Positions 33,770-41,899 of a DNA stretch of 64,000 nucleotides are shown here, piece by piece. The notes beneath the pieces are model-generated. The model ran no database searches and was not told the origin of the DNA. It saw only the letters and a program-made list of their open reading frames with translations. The DNA lies in the NCBI GenBank assembly GCA_033283385.1, contig JAWMQQ010000001.1:2634542-2698541 (forward strand). Direction: 5' to 3'. This DNA comes from Mangrovimicrobium sp033283385 (GTDB lineage: Bacteria; Pseudomonadota; Gammaproteobacteria; Pseudomonadales; Halieaceae). Positions within the stretch are counted from its first letter, which is position 1; each line of letters begins with the position of its first letter. Made by a program: the position numbers and the translations under genes.

Positions 33770-34448
33770 GCGCTGCGAGCGCCTGCAGGTCGCGCCAGGC
33801 GTCGCGCTTGAGCCGCCAGTCGCCCAGCAGTTCCAGCGTCGCGCGCGTGCGCACCGTTTGCACGTCCGACAGCGAATCCAGCGCGATATACTGCCCGCAG
33901 CTCTCCCCCAGCAGCACCAGCGCGCGGCACGCCTGTTCGCCGAGGTGGCGCTGCAGGAATGCGGTCACACCGTCGCGGGCCGCGTCCAGGCCCTGGTCCA
34001 GCTGAGGATTGCGATGAATGGGCCAGTCGAATTGTGCGGTTTTCGGCGCATTGGCCGCGCAACCCAGCGAGCGCGCCATGGCCTGGATGAGCCGCACCTG
34101 TTCCCTTGCCAGCGGGTAGCCCTGCAACTGCTCCACCCAGGCGATACCACCGCAGAACACCGCGGACAGGCTGAAATGCACGACGGTGGGCATTGCGGGC
34201 GCGGCGGGGTCGGCGCTGGCAGCGGGTGTCCGGGCGACGGTCTCACGGGCGGCGGGCCTGGCGTCCGGCCGCACCAGCGGGGCAACGCGCGGCGCCTGCG
34301 GGGTCGGTACCGCCGGTTCTTCCCGGCGCGCGGGCACGCTGATCACCGGCTGCGGGCGCGAAGGCGCGGCGCCGGGCAACGGCTGGCGGGCCACGTAGGC
34401 GTCGATGCCCATGGCCTGCAGGTAGTGCATGCGGGTGAGGTCGTCCAT
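33762..34448 (-). CDS. DNA polymerase III psi subunit-like (HolD-like) protein
   Basis: 228-residue protein. The N-terminal stretch YLQAMGIDAYVARQPLPGA resembles the psi N-terminus that binds the chi subunit in the clamp loader (LQQLGI in E. coli HolD). A Pro/Ala/Arg-rich linker of some 60 residues follows, then a soluble domain. The chain is about 90 residues longer than E. coli psi, mainly from the linker. The position directly upstream of rimI supports the assignment. If correct, it links the clamp loader to single-strand-binding protein through chi; the identification rests on a short motif and context. Confidence 0.55.
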   Translation of the reverse strand: MDDLTRMHYLQAMGIDAYVARQPLPGAAPSRPQPVISVPARREEPAVPTPQAPRVAPLVRPDARPAARETVARTPAASADPAAPAMPTVVHFSLSAVFCGGIAWVEQLQGYPLAREQVRLIQAMARSLGCAANAPKTAQFDWPIHRNPQLDQGLDAARDGVTAFLQRHLGEQACRALVLLGESCGQYIALDSLSDVQTVRTRATLELLGDWRLKRDAWRDLQALAARG

Positions 34449-34504
34449 CGTCCCCTGCGGGTGCGGATTATTCGGCGGCCAGTGTAGCAGGTTTGCCCCG
34501 GCGC

Positions 34505-35338
34505 CTATATCCAGCGCCAGCCGTAGCGGGAAAAGAACCGCCAGCCGGAGCGCGCGAACATGCCGAGGTGCCGCAGCCCCTTGCGCGCGGCGTAGCCGCC
34601 GTGGTGCACGATGTGCAGGGCCGGGTGGTAGACCACCTCGCCGAGTGCCGCCATGCGCAGGGACAGGTCGAAATCCTCGAAGTACAGGAACCAGGACGGA
34701 TCGAAGCCACCTATATCGCGAAGCTGCGCACCGCGCGCCAGCATGAAACAGCCGCTGGCCAGCGGCACCTGCACCGGCCCGGTGGCCTTTGCCAGCTCGC
34801 GCATCTCGTAGCTCGCCATGCGCCCGGGCACCAGCCGCTCCCCGAGGCGCGGCGCAAAGGCGCGCAGGGCCAGCACCAGTACCGAGGGAAAGCGCTTGCA
34901 GAGGAATTCCGGCCGGCCCGTCCCGCCGCTCGCGCGGGGACTGAGCAGGGCCGCCTGCGGATGCGCATCGAGGTAATCGAGCCCCAGCTCCAGCGCATCC
35001 GCCGCGATCTCCACGTCCGGGTTGAGCACCAGGTGGTACTGTCCACCGCCGCGCTGCAGCGCCAGGTTGTGCCCGGCGCCGTAGCCCAGGTTCTGCCCCG
35101 CCCGCAGCAGGGTCACCCGGTAGCCGGGTCGCGCCGGCTGATCCTGCAGCAGCGCCTCGAGGCCCTCGCGGTAGGCGGCGTCCGATGCGTTGTCCACCAC
35201 CCGGACCTCGACGGATTCGAGGGGGCGTGCGGCGACTTCCAGCGCGTCCAGCGTCCTGCCCAGCTGTGCCAGGGCGCTGTTATAGACGACGATGGACACG
35301 CTCAGGCGAGCTGTCACGCCCGATTCCTCAACTTTCAT
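34505..35338 (-). CDS. Glycosyltransferase family 2
   Basis: 277-residue GT-A fold glycosyltransferase. The N-terminal nucleotide-sugar segment is LSVSIVVYNSAL with VRVVDNASD, the DxD-like motif is LNPDVEI, and the acceptor/catalytic region is GGFDPSWFLYFEDFDLSLRM. This resembles rhamnosyl-type transferases for surface polysaccharides. No membrane helix. It is the first gene of the minus-strand set GT2-holD-rimI-hypothetical. No other polysaccharide gene is near, so the acceptor is unknown. Confidence 0.85.
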   Translation of the reverse strand: MKVEESGVTARLSVSIVVYNSALAQLGRTLDALEVAARPLESVEVRVVDNASDAAYREGLEALLQDQPARPGYRVTLLRAGQNLGYGAGHNLALQRGGGQYHLVLNPDVEIAADALELGLDYLDAHPQAALLSPRASGGTGRPEFLCKRFPSVLVLALRAFAPRLGERLVPGRMASYEMRELAKATGPVQVPLASGCFMLARGAQLRDIGGFDPSWFLYFEDFDLSLRMAALGEVVYHPALHIVHHGGYAARKGLRHLGMFARSGWRFFSRYGWRWI

Positions 35339-35401
35339 AACATTTTGAGAGCTTTTGCTTTAAATCCCCTTGCAGGCGGATATCATCATTCTGGACGGCG
35401 G

Positions 35402-35440
35402 TAGGCAATACTTTGTGTAAATAGTTACACAACTTGCCTA
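35402..35440. promoter_or_regulatory. Nested inverted repeats upstream of the Big-1 lipoprotein gene
   Basis: An inner perfect dyad TTGTGTAA / TTACACAA (35413-35420, 35425-35432) with an ATAG spacer is enclosed by outer arms TAGGCAA (35402-35408) and TTGCCTA (35434-35440). It lies in the 257-bp gap between the divergent glycosyltransferase and lipoprotein genes. This could be an operator or an RNA hairpin; the rest of the gap is AT-rich with no clear promoter hexamers. Confidence 0.6.
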
Positions 35441-35595
35441 TCATCATGTTTTTATAGGGTTTTCAGCTAAGCCCATGTTAAGCTGAACGACGTGTTCTAC
35501 CGGGTTTCGAGTACCCCGGGGTGGCGCTCAGAAGATATGACTGCTGCCAGACACAATATAAAGACTCGCTAGAGAGTGAGCTATAGGGGATCACG

Positions 35596-37929
35596 ATGAC
35601 TAAACGACTCGCGACGTATTCCAGCCGTCTGGCTATTTACCTTTTGACCGCGCTGGCACTGGTCGCCTGCGGGGGCGGTGGAGGCGGCGGAGGCGGCGGC
35701 TTCATCGATGGCGGTGCCGGGGGCAATACCGACACCTACTTCCTGAAGTTGACCCTGCTGAATGATTCCGGCAGCTCCACCAACCAGGTCACCACGGCCG
35801 AGCCGGCTACCCTGCGGGTCAAGGTCACCAAGAACAAGGCGAGCGGCGGCCCGATCGAGGGCGCCGTGGTAGCGGCCTCGGGCAACCTCGATTTCCTGAT
35901 CAACGGCGCTAGCGAGGCCTCGGGGATCTCGGATGTCGACGGCCTGGCCGAGTTTCGTATCGAAGCGGGCCTGGAAAAGGGCGCCGGCACGATCAATGTC
36001 AGCACGACCGACGCCAACGGCAACGACGTAACCGCCAGCATCAGCTTCCAGGTAGGCGCCGACGGCCTGCAACTGGGTTACATGCAGGACGGCACTTTCA
36101 TTCCCGGGGAGATCAAGATCACGCCGGAAGGCACTCTCTCCTCGGAAGGCCAGGCCGTCCTCAACGTGGCCATCGTGGACGCTGACGGCAACCTCGCAGA
36201 GAGCACCGAGAGGGTCCGCTTCGAGAGCAGCTGTATCAGCTCCGGCAAAGCCACGCTGTCCCCGGAAAACCCGGTCCAGACCAGCAGCGGCTCGGCATCC
36301 ATCACCTACGCTCCCCAGGGCTGCACCGGCAGCGACGTCATCAGCGCGATCCTGGTCGGCGGTGGCGCCTCCGCCAGCAGCACGCTGGAAGTGGCCAAGC
36401 CCAGTGCCAACGGCCTCACCTTCGTCAGCGCAGAGCCGCAGTACATCGTCCTGCGCGGCACTGGCGGCGGTCCGGACCGGGTCGAGAAATCCGCCGTGAC
36501 TTTCAAGACCGTCAACGGTAATGGAGAGCCGCAGGAAGGCGTGGAAGTAGCTTTCAGTTTGACCACCGACGTCGGCGGCCTGTCGCTGACCCCGGTCAAC
36601 GCCGTCAGCGACGCCGACGGCAATGTGACAACCTTTGTCTCCGCTGGCGACGTGGCCACGGTGGTACGCGTGCTGGCGACCGCCGATGCGGGCGACGCGT
36701 CTGGCGAGGTCTCAGCAGTCTCGGATGTGCTGACTGTCAGCACCGGCCTGCCGGACCAGAACTCGATCAGCCTCGGTGTCGAGGACAGCTTCGTCGCAGC
36801 CACTGCCGGCAACATCAACGGCATTACCCGGACCATCGTCGTGCACATGGCGGACAAGTTCAACAACCCCGTGCCCGACGGCACCGCGGCCATCTTCACC
36901 ACAGAATACGGCTCTATCGACCCGTCCTGTGAAACCGGCCGACGCAATGGCGACCGCGCTAGCGGCACCCCGCAAACCGGCGAGTGCAGCGTACTGTGGG
37001 TCAGCCAGTCACCGCGCGTACCGACCCTGACCGGCGATGCCCTGCTGAAGGAAATCACGGACCCCAACTACAGCTGCCCGGGCTTCGCCACCAGCGGCGG
37101 GCCCTGCCCGGTCGAGCTGGCGCAGCCCGGCCTGCAGGGGTACCGCTCGACTATCCTGGTCACTGCCATTGGCGAAGAGTCCTTCGTTGACCGCAACGGC
37201 AACGGGATATTCGATCGCGCAGAAGCCGATGCCGGCCTCTTCGACAACCTGACCGAGGCCTTCATCGACCAGAACGACAACGGTGTGCTGGATCCCTTCT
37301 CCAATGCCTGCGCCAACAACCCGTCCCTGATGGATTGCCAGACCGGCCAGGAAGAAACCTTCAGCGACTTCAACAACGATGGCATTTTCGATACCAACGG
37401 CCCGAGCACCATCTACCCGGACCAGGGTGAAGTAGCCGTCTATAACGGCCTGCTCTGCCCCAAGGCGGGCGACATGCAGTTCGTCGACGGGGTGCCAATG
37501 AACCCGGATGGCTGGTGTAGCCGCGAGCTGGTCAACGTGCGCGCATCCACTGCGGTCATGCTCGGCCAGATCAACTACGCCATCTCGCTGTTCAGCGGCA
37601 ACAGCCGCACATTCAGCGCTAACTCGGGCAACTCCTATGTCGCCTACATTGCCGACAGGTACAACAACCCGCCCCCCGCCGGCGCCACCATCAGCGTTGA
37701 AGCAACTGGCGACTGTTCTATCGATGGCACTGTGGGCGGTGAGACTGTCAGCGCGATCTACTACTCCGTCGCACACGGCGCTTCGTTCACCGTCAGCGGC
37801 GAAGGTACCGAGGCCGGCACTGTGACAGTATCGGTCGATTCGGAAGGCAATACGTCGAGTGCAAGCTTCTCCTGCACCCCGGCCACACCGCCGGACCCGA
37901 ACTCAGGCGGCCTCGTACTCGGCCCCTGA
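35596..37929 (+). CDS. Large Ig-like (Big-1/invasin-type) lipoprotein with calcium-motif insert
   Basis: 777-residue predicted surface lipoprotein. The signal ends at lipobox LVAC with Cys25, followed by ten consecutive glycines. The body is repeated bacterial Ig-like domains: 'Big-1' style segments (GGPIEGAVVAASG, NGEPQEGVEVAFSLTTD, NPVPDGTAAIFTTEYGS, NPPPAGATISVEATG) spaced about 90-100 residues. Between the last two is an insert (about 440-680) with three D-x-N-x-D-type acidic motifs, DRNGNGIFD, DQNDNGVLD and DFNNDGIFD, and several cysteines. The layout suggests an adhesin or filler rod on the outer membrane. It is followed by a strong terminator, so it is monocistronic. Ligand unknown. 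Confidence 0.75.
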   Translation: MTKRLATYSSRLAIYLLTALALVACGGGGGGGGGGFIDGGAGGNTDTYFLKLTLLNDSGSSTNQVTTAEPATLRVKVTKNKASGGPIEGAVVAASGNLDFLINGASEASGISDVDGLAEFRIEAGLEKGAGTINVSTTDANGNDVTASISFQVGADGLQLGYMQDGTFIPGEIKITPEGTLSSEGQAVLNVAIVDADGNLAESTERVRFESSCISSGKATLSPENPVQTSSGSASITYAPQGCTGSDVISAILVGGGASASSTLEVAKPSANGLTFVSAEPQYIVLRGTGGGPDRVEKSAVTFKTVNGNGEPQEGVEVAFSLTTDVGGLSLTPVNAVSDADGNVTTFVSAGDVATVVRVLATADAGDASGEVSAVSDVLTVSTGLPDQNSISLGVEDSFVAATAGNINGITRTIVVHMADKFNNPVPDGTAAIFTTEYGSIDPSCETGRRNGDRASGTPQTGECSVLWVSQSPRVPTLTGDALLKEITDPNYSCPGFATSGGPCPVELAQPGLQGYRSTILVTAIGEESFVDRNGNGIFDRAEADAGLFDNLTEAFIDQNDNGVLDPFSNACANNPSLMDCQTGQEETFSDFNNDGIFDTNGPSTIYPDQGEVAVYNGLLCPKAGDMQFVDGVPMNPDGWCSRELVNVRASTAVMLGQINYAISLFSGNSRTFSANSGNSYVAYIADRYNNPPPAGATISVEATGDCSIDGTVGGETVSAIYYSVAHGASFTVSGEGTEAGTVTVSVDSEGNTSSASFSCTPATPPDPNSGGLVLGP

Positions 37930-37943
37930 TCCTCACCCGACCC

Positions 37944-37975
37944 AAAAGCCGCGGCACAGTCCGCGGCTTTTTTTT
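37944..37975 (+). terminator. Rho-independent terminator after the lipoprotein gene
   Basis: AAAAGCCGCGG (37944-37954) pairs with CCGCGGCTTTT (37961-37971) around a 6-nt loop, followed by further T residues. It starts 15 bp past the lipoprotein stop. Confidence 0.92.
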
Positions 37976-38064
37976 GACTTTGCCGCAATGCGTTTAACGC
38001 ACAGCCCACCCCCCTGTTCTATCCTGTATCCAAGACTGAGCAGAGCCACGGAACGGGCCCGCCC

Positions 38065-41000
38065 TTGAATTTCAAACAACCGCGCACCACGATCCGGCTG
38101 ACCGTAGTCACGGTGTTCGTGCTTGCCACTGCGTTCACCGCGGCGATCGCCATCGGACTGCAATATCACTTCGGCCAGGCCCTCGGCCGCGACGCCGCCG
38201 CGGAGCTTTACGCCAGCACCGCGCAAAGTATCGCCAGCGAAACCGCGGCCATAAGGCAGATCAACGTGAATGTGCTGGAGTTGCTCTCGCAGAACCCGCA
38301 GATCGCCCAGCCCGGGCACGACGACGCGCCACTGGAAACCTTCGTCAACGTGCTGAAAAACAATCCCCTCATTTACGGGCTCTACGTGGGGCGCGAGGAC
38401 GGCAGCTTCTACGAAGTGGTCAACCTGGACGCCAGCGAACGGTCCCGCGGCAACCTGCTGGCCCTGCCCTCGGACCGCTGGGTGGTGGTCACGGTCGAGA
38501 CCACGGCTGATGGCGCTAAACGCAGGTATGAATACCTCGACAAAAACCTCGTGGCGCGCACGAGCCGCGAGGAACCCACCGGATTTCACGTCACGGAGCG
38601 GCCGTGGTACACCATGGCGATCAAATCGGACAAGGTCGAGGCCACCGCGCCCTACCTGTTCGCGCAATCCGGCGAGCCGGGCCGCACACTGTCGCGTCGG
38701 GTAAACGGCGCCAACGCGGTGATTGGCCTGGACATGACCCTGCGCACACAATCCCAGTTTCTTTCCGACCGGCAGATATCCGCCGACAGCTCGCTGTACC
38801 TGTATATCAAGGACGGAATGGTGATTGCCTCCAACCGGCAGAGCGAGGCCGGGGCTTCGGACATACCCCAGCCCGGGATCCCACTGAGCCGGGATGAACG
38901 CACTTTCCTGTTGGGACTCGGGACGCTGACCGTTTCCAACGAGATGGACTGGCCGCCCATCGATTACGCCCAGGGCGGGCAGCCGCGCGGGTATTCAGTG
39001 GACGTCATGCACCTGGTCGCGCGCATGCTCGGCCTGAAGATCCGGTTCGTCAACGGTTATACCTGGCCGGAACTGGAGCAACAGTTCCGCGAGGGCAAGA
39101 TCGACGTGCTGCAATCTGCCTCGGCAACCAGCGCGTCAACCGCGTCCGCCCTCGCCGGCCGCCCGTATGCAGCCATGCCCTTTGGTGTACTCACCCTGCA
39201 GGGACCGGGCTCGGTCGACAACCTCGCCCAGCTGAATGGCACCCGGCTGGCGATCCCGGCGGGCTGGTCGGTGCTGCCCAAAGTGCGTAAAAGGTATCCG
39301 AACATAGAGGTCGTGGAAGCCAGCTCCACACTCGACGCCATCGAGAAGGTGAAGTCCGGGGAGGCCTATGCCGCTCTGGATAGCACGGTCATCCTGCGCT
39401 ACGTCGTCAGCCACTATTTCGTGGAGGGGGTGCAGGTTCACGAGAATGTCGACCTCGGCATCCCCGGAGCCGACGGCGAGCTGTTCATGCTGGTTGGACA
39501 GGACCGCAAGGAGCTGCGCAAGCTGCTCGACCGGGCAATAGCGGCCATCGGCCCGCGGCAACACGCCGCACTGGAAGCCAAGTGGCTGACCTTCAAGGGC
39601 CAGCAGTACTCCGCCGACCAGTCGGAGACAGTGCCCAGCAGCGAACTGGTCGCCATGGCACAGGATCCGGATCGCTGGAACAGCCTGGCCACCACGCAGA
39701 TCGACGGCAGGGACTACCTCGCCTACGCGGCAAAGTCCGACCCGGGCAGCGACACCACCGCGTTCATCGGCATTCTTACGCCGGTGGACACCGTGATGGC
39801 GCCCTACCTCGAGAAGATCAAGATCTCGCTCATGGCCACTGGCGGCTTCCTGCTGTTACTGCTGCCGCTCTCCTGGCTGTTCGCCAATCCCATCGTGCGC
39901 CCGGTAAAACAGCTGGCGGCGGAGAACGACAAGGTGCGCCGGCGCGAATACGACCAGGTGCAGCGCGTGGGCTCGCACATCCGGGAACTCGACGAGTTGT
40001 CCGAGTCCATGGTCAGGATGGTCGCTTCCATCCGCGACTACGAGGCGGCGCAGCGCGAGCTGATGGATGCCTTTATTCGCCTTATCGCGCAGGCCATCGA
40101 CGACAAGTCGCCCTACACCGGCGGCCACTGCGAGCGCGTCCCCGAACTCGCGCTGATGCTGGCCCAGGCAGCCAATGACAGCGACGACCCGCCCTTCGCC
40201 GACTTCGGCTTCAGGAACGACGACGAGTGGCGCGAATACCGCATCGCCGCCTGGCTGCACGACTGCGGCAAGATCACCACCCCCGAGCACATCGTCGACA
40301 AGGGCAGCAAGCTGGAGACCATCTACAACCGCATCCACGAGGTGCGCATGCGCTTCGAGGTGCTCTCGCGCGACGCCGAGGTGGAGTACTGGGAGGCGCT
40401 GGCTGCGCACCCGGAGCAACGCGAGCAGCTGGAGGAACGACTGCAGCGCCGGCAGCGCGAGCTACAGGAGGATTTCGAGTTCGTCGCCGAGTGCAACGTC
40501 GGCGGCGAATACCTGGATGAGGACAGGCAGAAGCGGCTGCTGCAGATCGCCAAAACGACCTGGCAGCGACGCTTCGACGACCGTCTCGGCCTCTCGCCGG
40601 TGGAAGAGCTGAACCTCAGGGGAGACGCCCCGCCGCTGCCGGCAACGGAACACCTGCTGGCGGACAAGCCCGAGCACATCATCGAGCGCACCCGCTCCAC
40701 CAACTACCCGCCGCAGTACGGCATCGACATGGAGATTCCCGAGCACCTGTACAACCAGGGCGAGATCTACAACCTGTCCATCTCGCGCGGCACGCTGACT
40801 GCCGAGGACCGCTTCAAGATCAACGAGCACATGATCAGCACCATCAAGATGCTGGAGAGTCTGCCCTTCCCCGAGGGCCTCAGGAAAGTCCCGCGCTACG
40901 CCTCGACCCACCACGAGACCATGCGCGGCAGCGGCTACCCGCGCAAACTGCCCGGGTCGCAGCTGAGCATTCCGGAGCGCATCCTGGCGGTGGCGGACGT

Positions 41001-41214
41001 GTTCGAAGCGCTGACGGCCTCGGACCGGCCCTACAAGAAGGCGAAGCCGGTCAGTGTGGCCATCGATATCCTGCACAGCATGGTCGAGGAGAACCACATC
41101 GACAGGGACTGTTTCGAGCTGTTCCTGCGCAGCGGCGTGTACCGGGAGTACGCGGACCGCTACCTCAATAAAAACCAGGCCGACGATGTCGACCTGGATA
41201 AATACCTCGCCTGA
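38065..41214 (+). CDS. Membrane receptor: Cache sensor with inserted SBP3 domain, HAMP, HD-GYP phosphodiesterase
   Basis: 1049-residue predicted c-di-GMP phosphodiesterase. The first membrane helix is at about residues 12-33. A dCache-like sensor follows, but its membrane-proximal lobe seems split: it begins SLYLYIKDGMVIASN (about 248) and resumes at RDYLAYAAKSDPGSD (about 550). Between them (about 289-501) is an amino-acid-type solute-binding fold (SBP_bac_3). A second helix (about 588-610) and HAMP lead to HD-GYP from about 660: WLHDCGKI is the HD motif and HHETMRGSGYP the GYP motif, separated by a roughly 160-residue insert. Start is TTG at 38065. Catalytic residues look intact. Confidence 0.85.
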   Translation: MNFKQPRTTIRLTVVTVFVLATAFTAAIAIGLQYHFGQALGRDAAAELYASTAQSIASETAAIRQINVNVLELLSQNPQIAQPGHDDAPLETFVNVLKNNPLIYGLYVGREDGSFYEVVNLDASERSRGNLLALPSDRWVVVTVETTADGAKRRYEYLDKNLVARTSREEPTGFHVTERPWYTMAIKSDKVEATAPYLFAQSGEPGRTLSRRVNGANAVIGLDMTLRTQSQFLSDRQISADSSLYLYIKDGMVIASNRQSEAGASDIPQPGIPLSRDERTFLLGLGTLTVSNEMDWPPIDYAQGGQPRGYSVDVMHLVARMLGLKIRFVNGYTWPELEQQFREGKIDVLQSASATSASTASALAGRPYAAMPFGVLTLQGPGSVDNLAQLNGTRLAIPAGWSVLPKVRKRYPNIEVVEASSTLDAIEKVKSGEAYAALDSTVILRYVVSHYFVEGVQVHENVDLGIPGADGELFMLVGQDRKELRKLLDRAIAAIGPRQHAALEAKWLTFKGQQYSADQSETVPSSELVAMAQDPDRWNSLATTQIDGRDYLAYAAKSDPGSDTTAFIGILTPVDTVMAPYLEKIKISLMATGGFLLLLLPLSWLFANPIVRPVKQLAAENDKVRRREYDQVQRVGSHIRELDELSESMVRMVASIRDYEAAQRELMDAFIRLIAQAIDDKSPYTGGHCERVPELALMLAQAANDSDDPPFADFGFRNDDEWREYRIAAWLHDCGKITTPEHIVDKGSKLETIYNRIHEVRMRFEVLSRDAEVEYWEALAAHPEQREQLEERLQRRQRELQEDFEFVAECNVGGEYLDEDRQKRLLQIAKTTWQRRFDDRLGLSPVEELNLRGDAPPLPATEHLLADKPEHIIERTRSTNYPPQYGIDMEIPEHLYNQGEIYNLSISRGTLTAEDRFKINEHMISTIKMLESLPFPEGLRKVPRYASTHHETMRGSGYPRKLPGSQLSIPERILAVADVFEALTASDRPYKKAKPVSVAIDILHSMVEENHIDRDCFELFLRSGVYREYADRYLNKNQADDVDLDKYLA

Positions 41215-41259
41215 TTTTCAGCCGCGCCGTCGGCGCGCTGCGCCGGGACGCTGCAGCGG

Positions 41260-41478
41260 TCAGCTTGCCGACCCGCCGGGCGCCTGCTTTTCACATTCCT
41301 TGGAACCACTGGAACGCCAGCCGTACCAGGAATGTTTGGAGGTGTCGTACTCGAGGCCGGGGCAACGGGCGTCCATCACACCGTCGCGATCGAGGTCATA
41401 GGGCGAGTAGAAAACCACCCCGGAACTGGTGCAACCGGCCAGCAAAAGAAAAGGAACAAGTAACAGGCATTTACGCAT
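41260..41478 (-). CDS. Small lipoprotein, 72 residues
   Basis: MRKCLLLVPFLLLAGC is a short lipoprotein signal with lipobox LAGC (Cys16). The mature 57 residues contain a single calcium-type loop DLDRDGVMD and two further cysteines (ARCPGLEYD and KECEKQ). GGGGGAG lies upstream of the chosen ATG at 41478; an ATG at 41529 would precede the signal with an unneeded extension. It is convergent with the HD-GYP receptor. Function unknown. Confidence 0.65.
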   Translation of the reverse strand: MRKCLLLVPFLLLAGCTSSGVVFYSPYDLDRDGVMDARCPGLEYDTSKHSWYGWRSSGSKECEKQAPGGSAS

Positions 41479-41899
41479 GAGCAGGATCTCCCCCTGAAGA
41501 ACTGCGTACAGATTAGTTGAGATTTTCACAGCTGGCTAGCCGGCAGCAATCATTCAATATCTTGAAATATTGTATGGACTTTAAATTGCGACAAATAAGG
41601 CATAGACTCGACGAATAACGGCATTTGGCAATAACAATAACGTAATGTCCGTACTTTGTAGACTGCTTCCAGCAAGACTGCGCGCGAAGGTTTTTGTGAC
41701 GCCAGCTTACTGCGGGCTGCAGAATCCACGTTTCGTCACCCCCGACTTCGGGCAAGCGCCAAGCGCGCCCGATTGCCGCACACGGGCACTCCCCCGGTCG
41801 AATCCGGTTCACCGCCTCGCCCGGCGACGCGGTGGCGAACGTGAAAGCCATACTCCAACCGCGCATCACCAACCTTACCAACCCCGGGAGATGATAATA
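41479..41899. other. Intergenic region upstream of the TonB receptor, no gene seen
   Basis: The first 160 bp are notably AT-rich and probably hold divergent promoters; a dyad CAATAT...ATATTG (41555-41560, 41567-41572) lies there. The remaining 230 bp are GC-rich and open in the receptor frame, but the translation (SVLCRLLPARLRAKVF...) precedes the true signal peptide and does not look like protein. A long 5' leader is the simpler reading. Confidence 0.5.
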
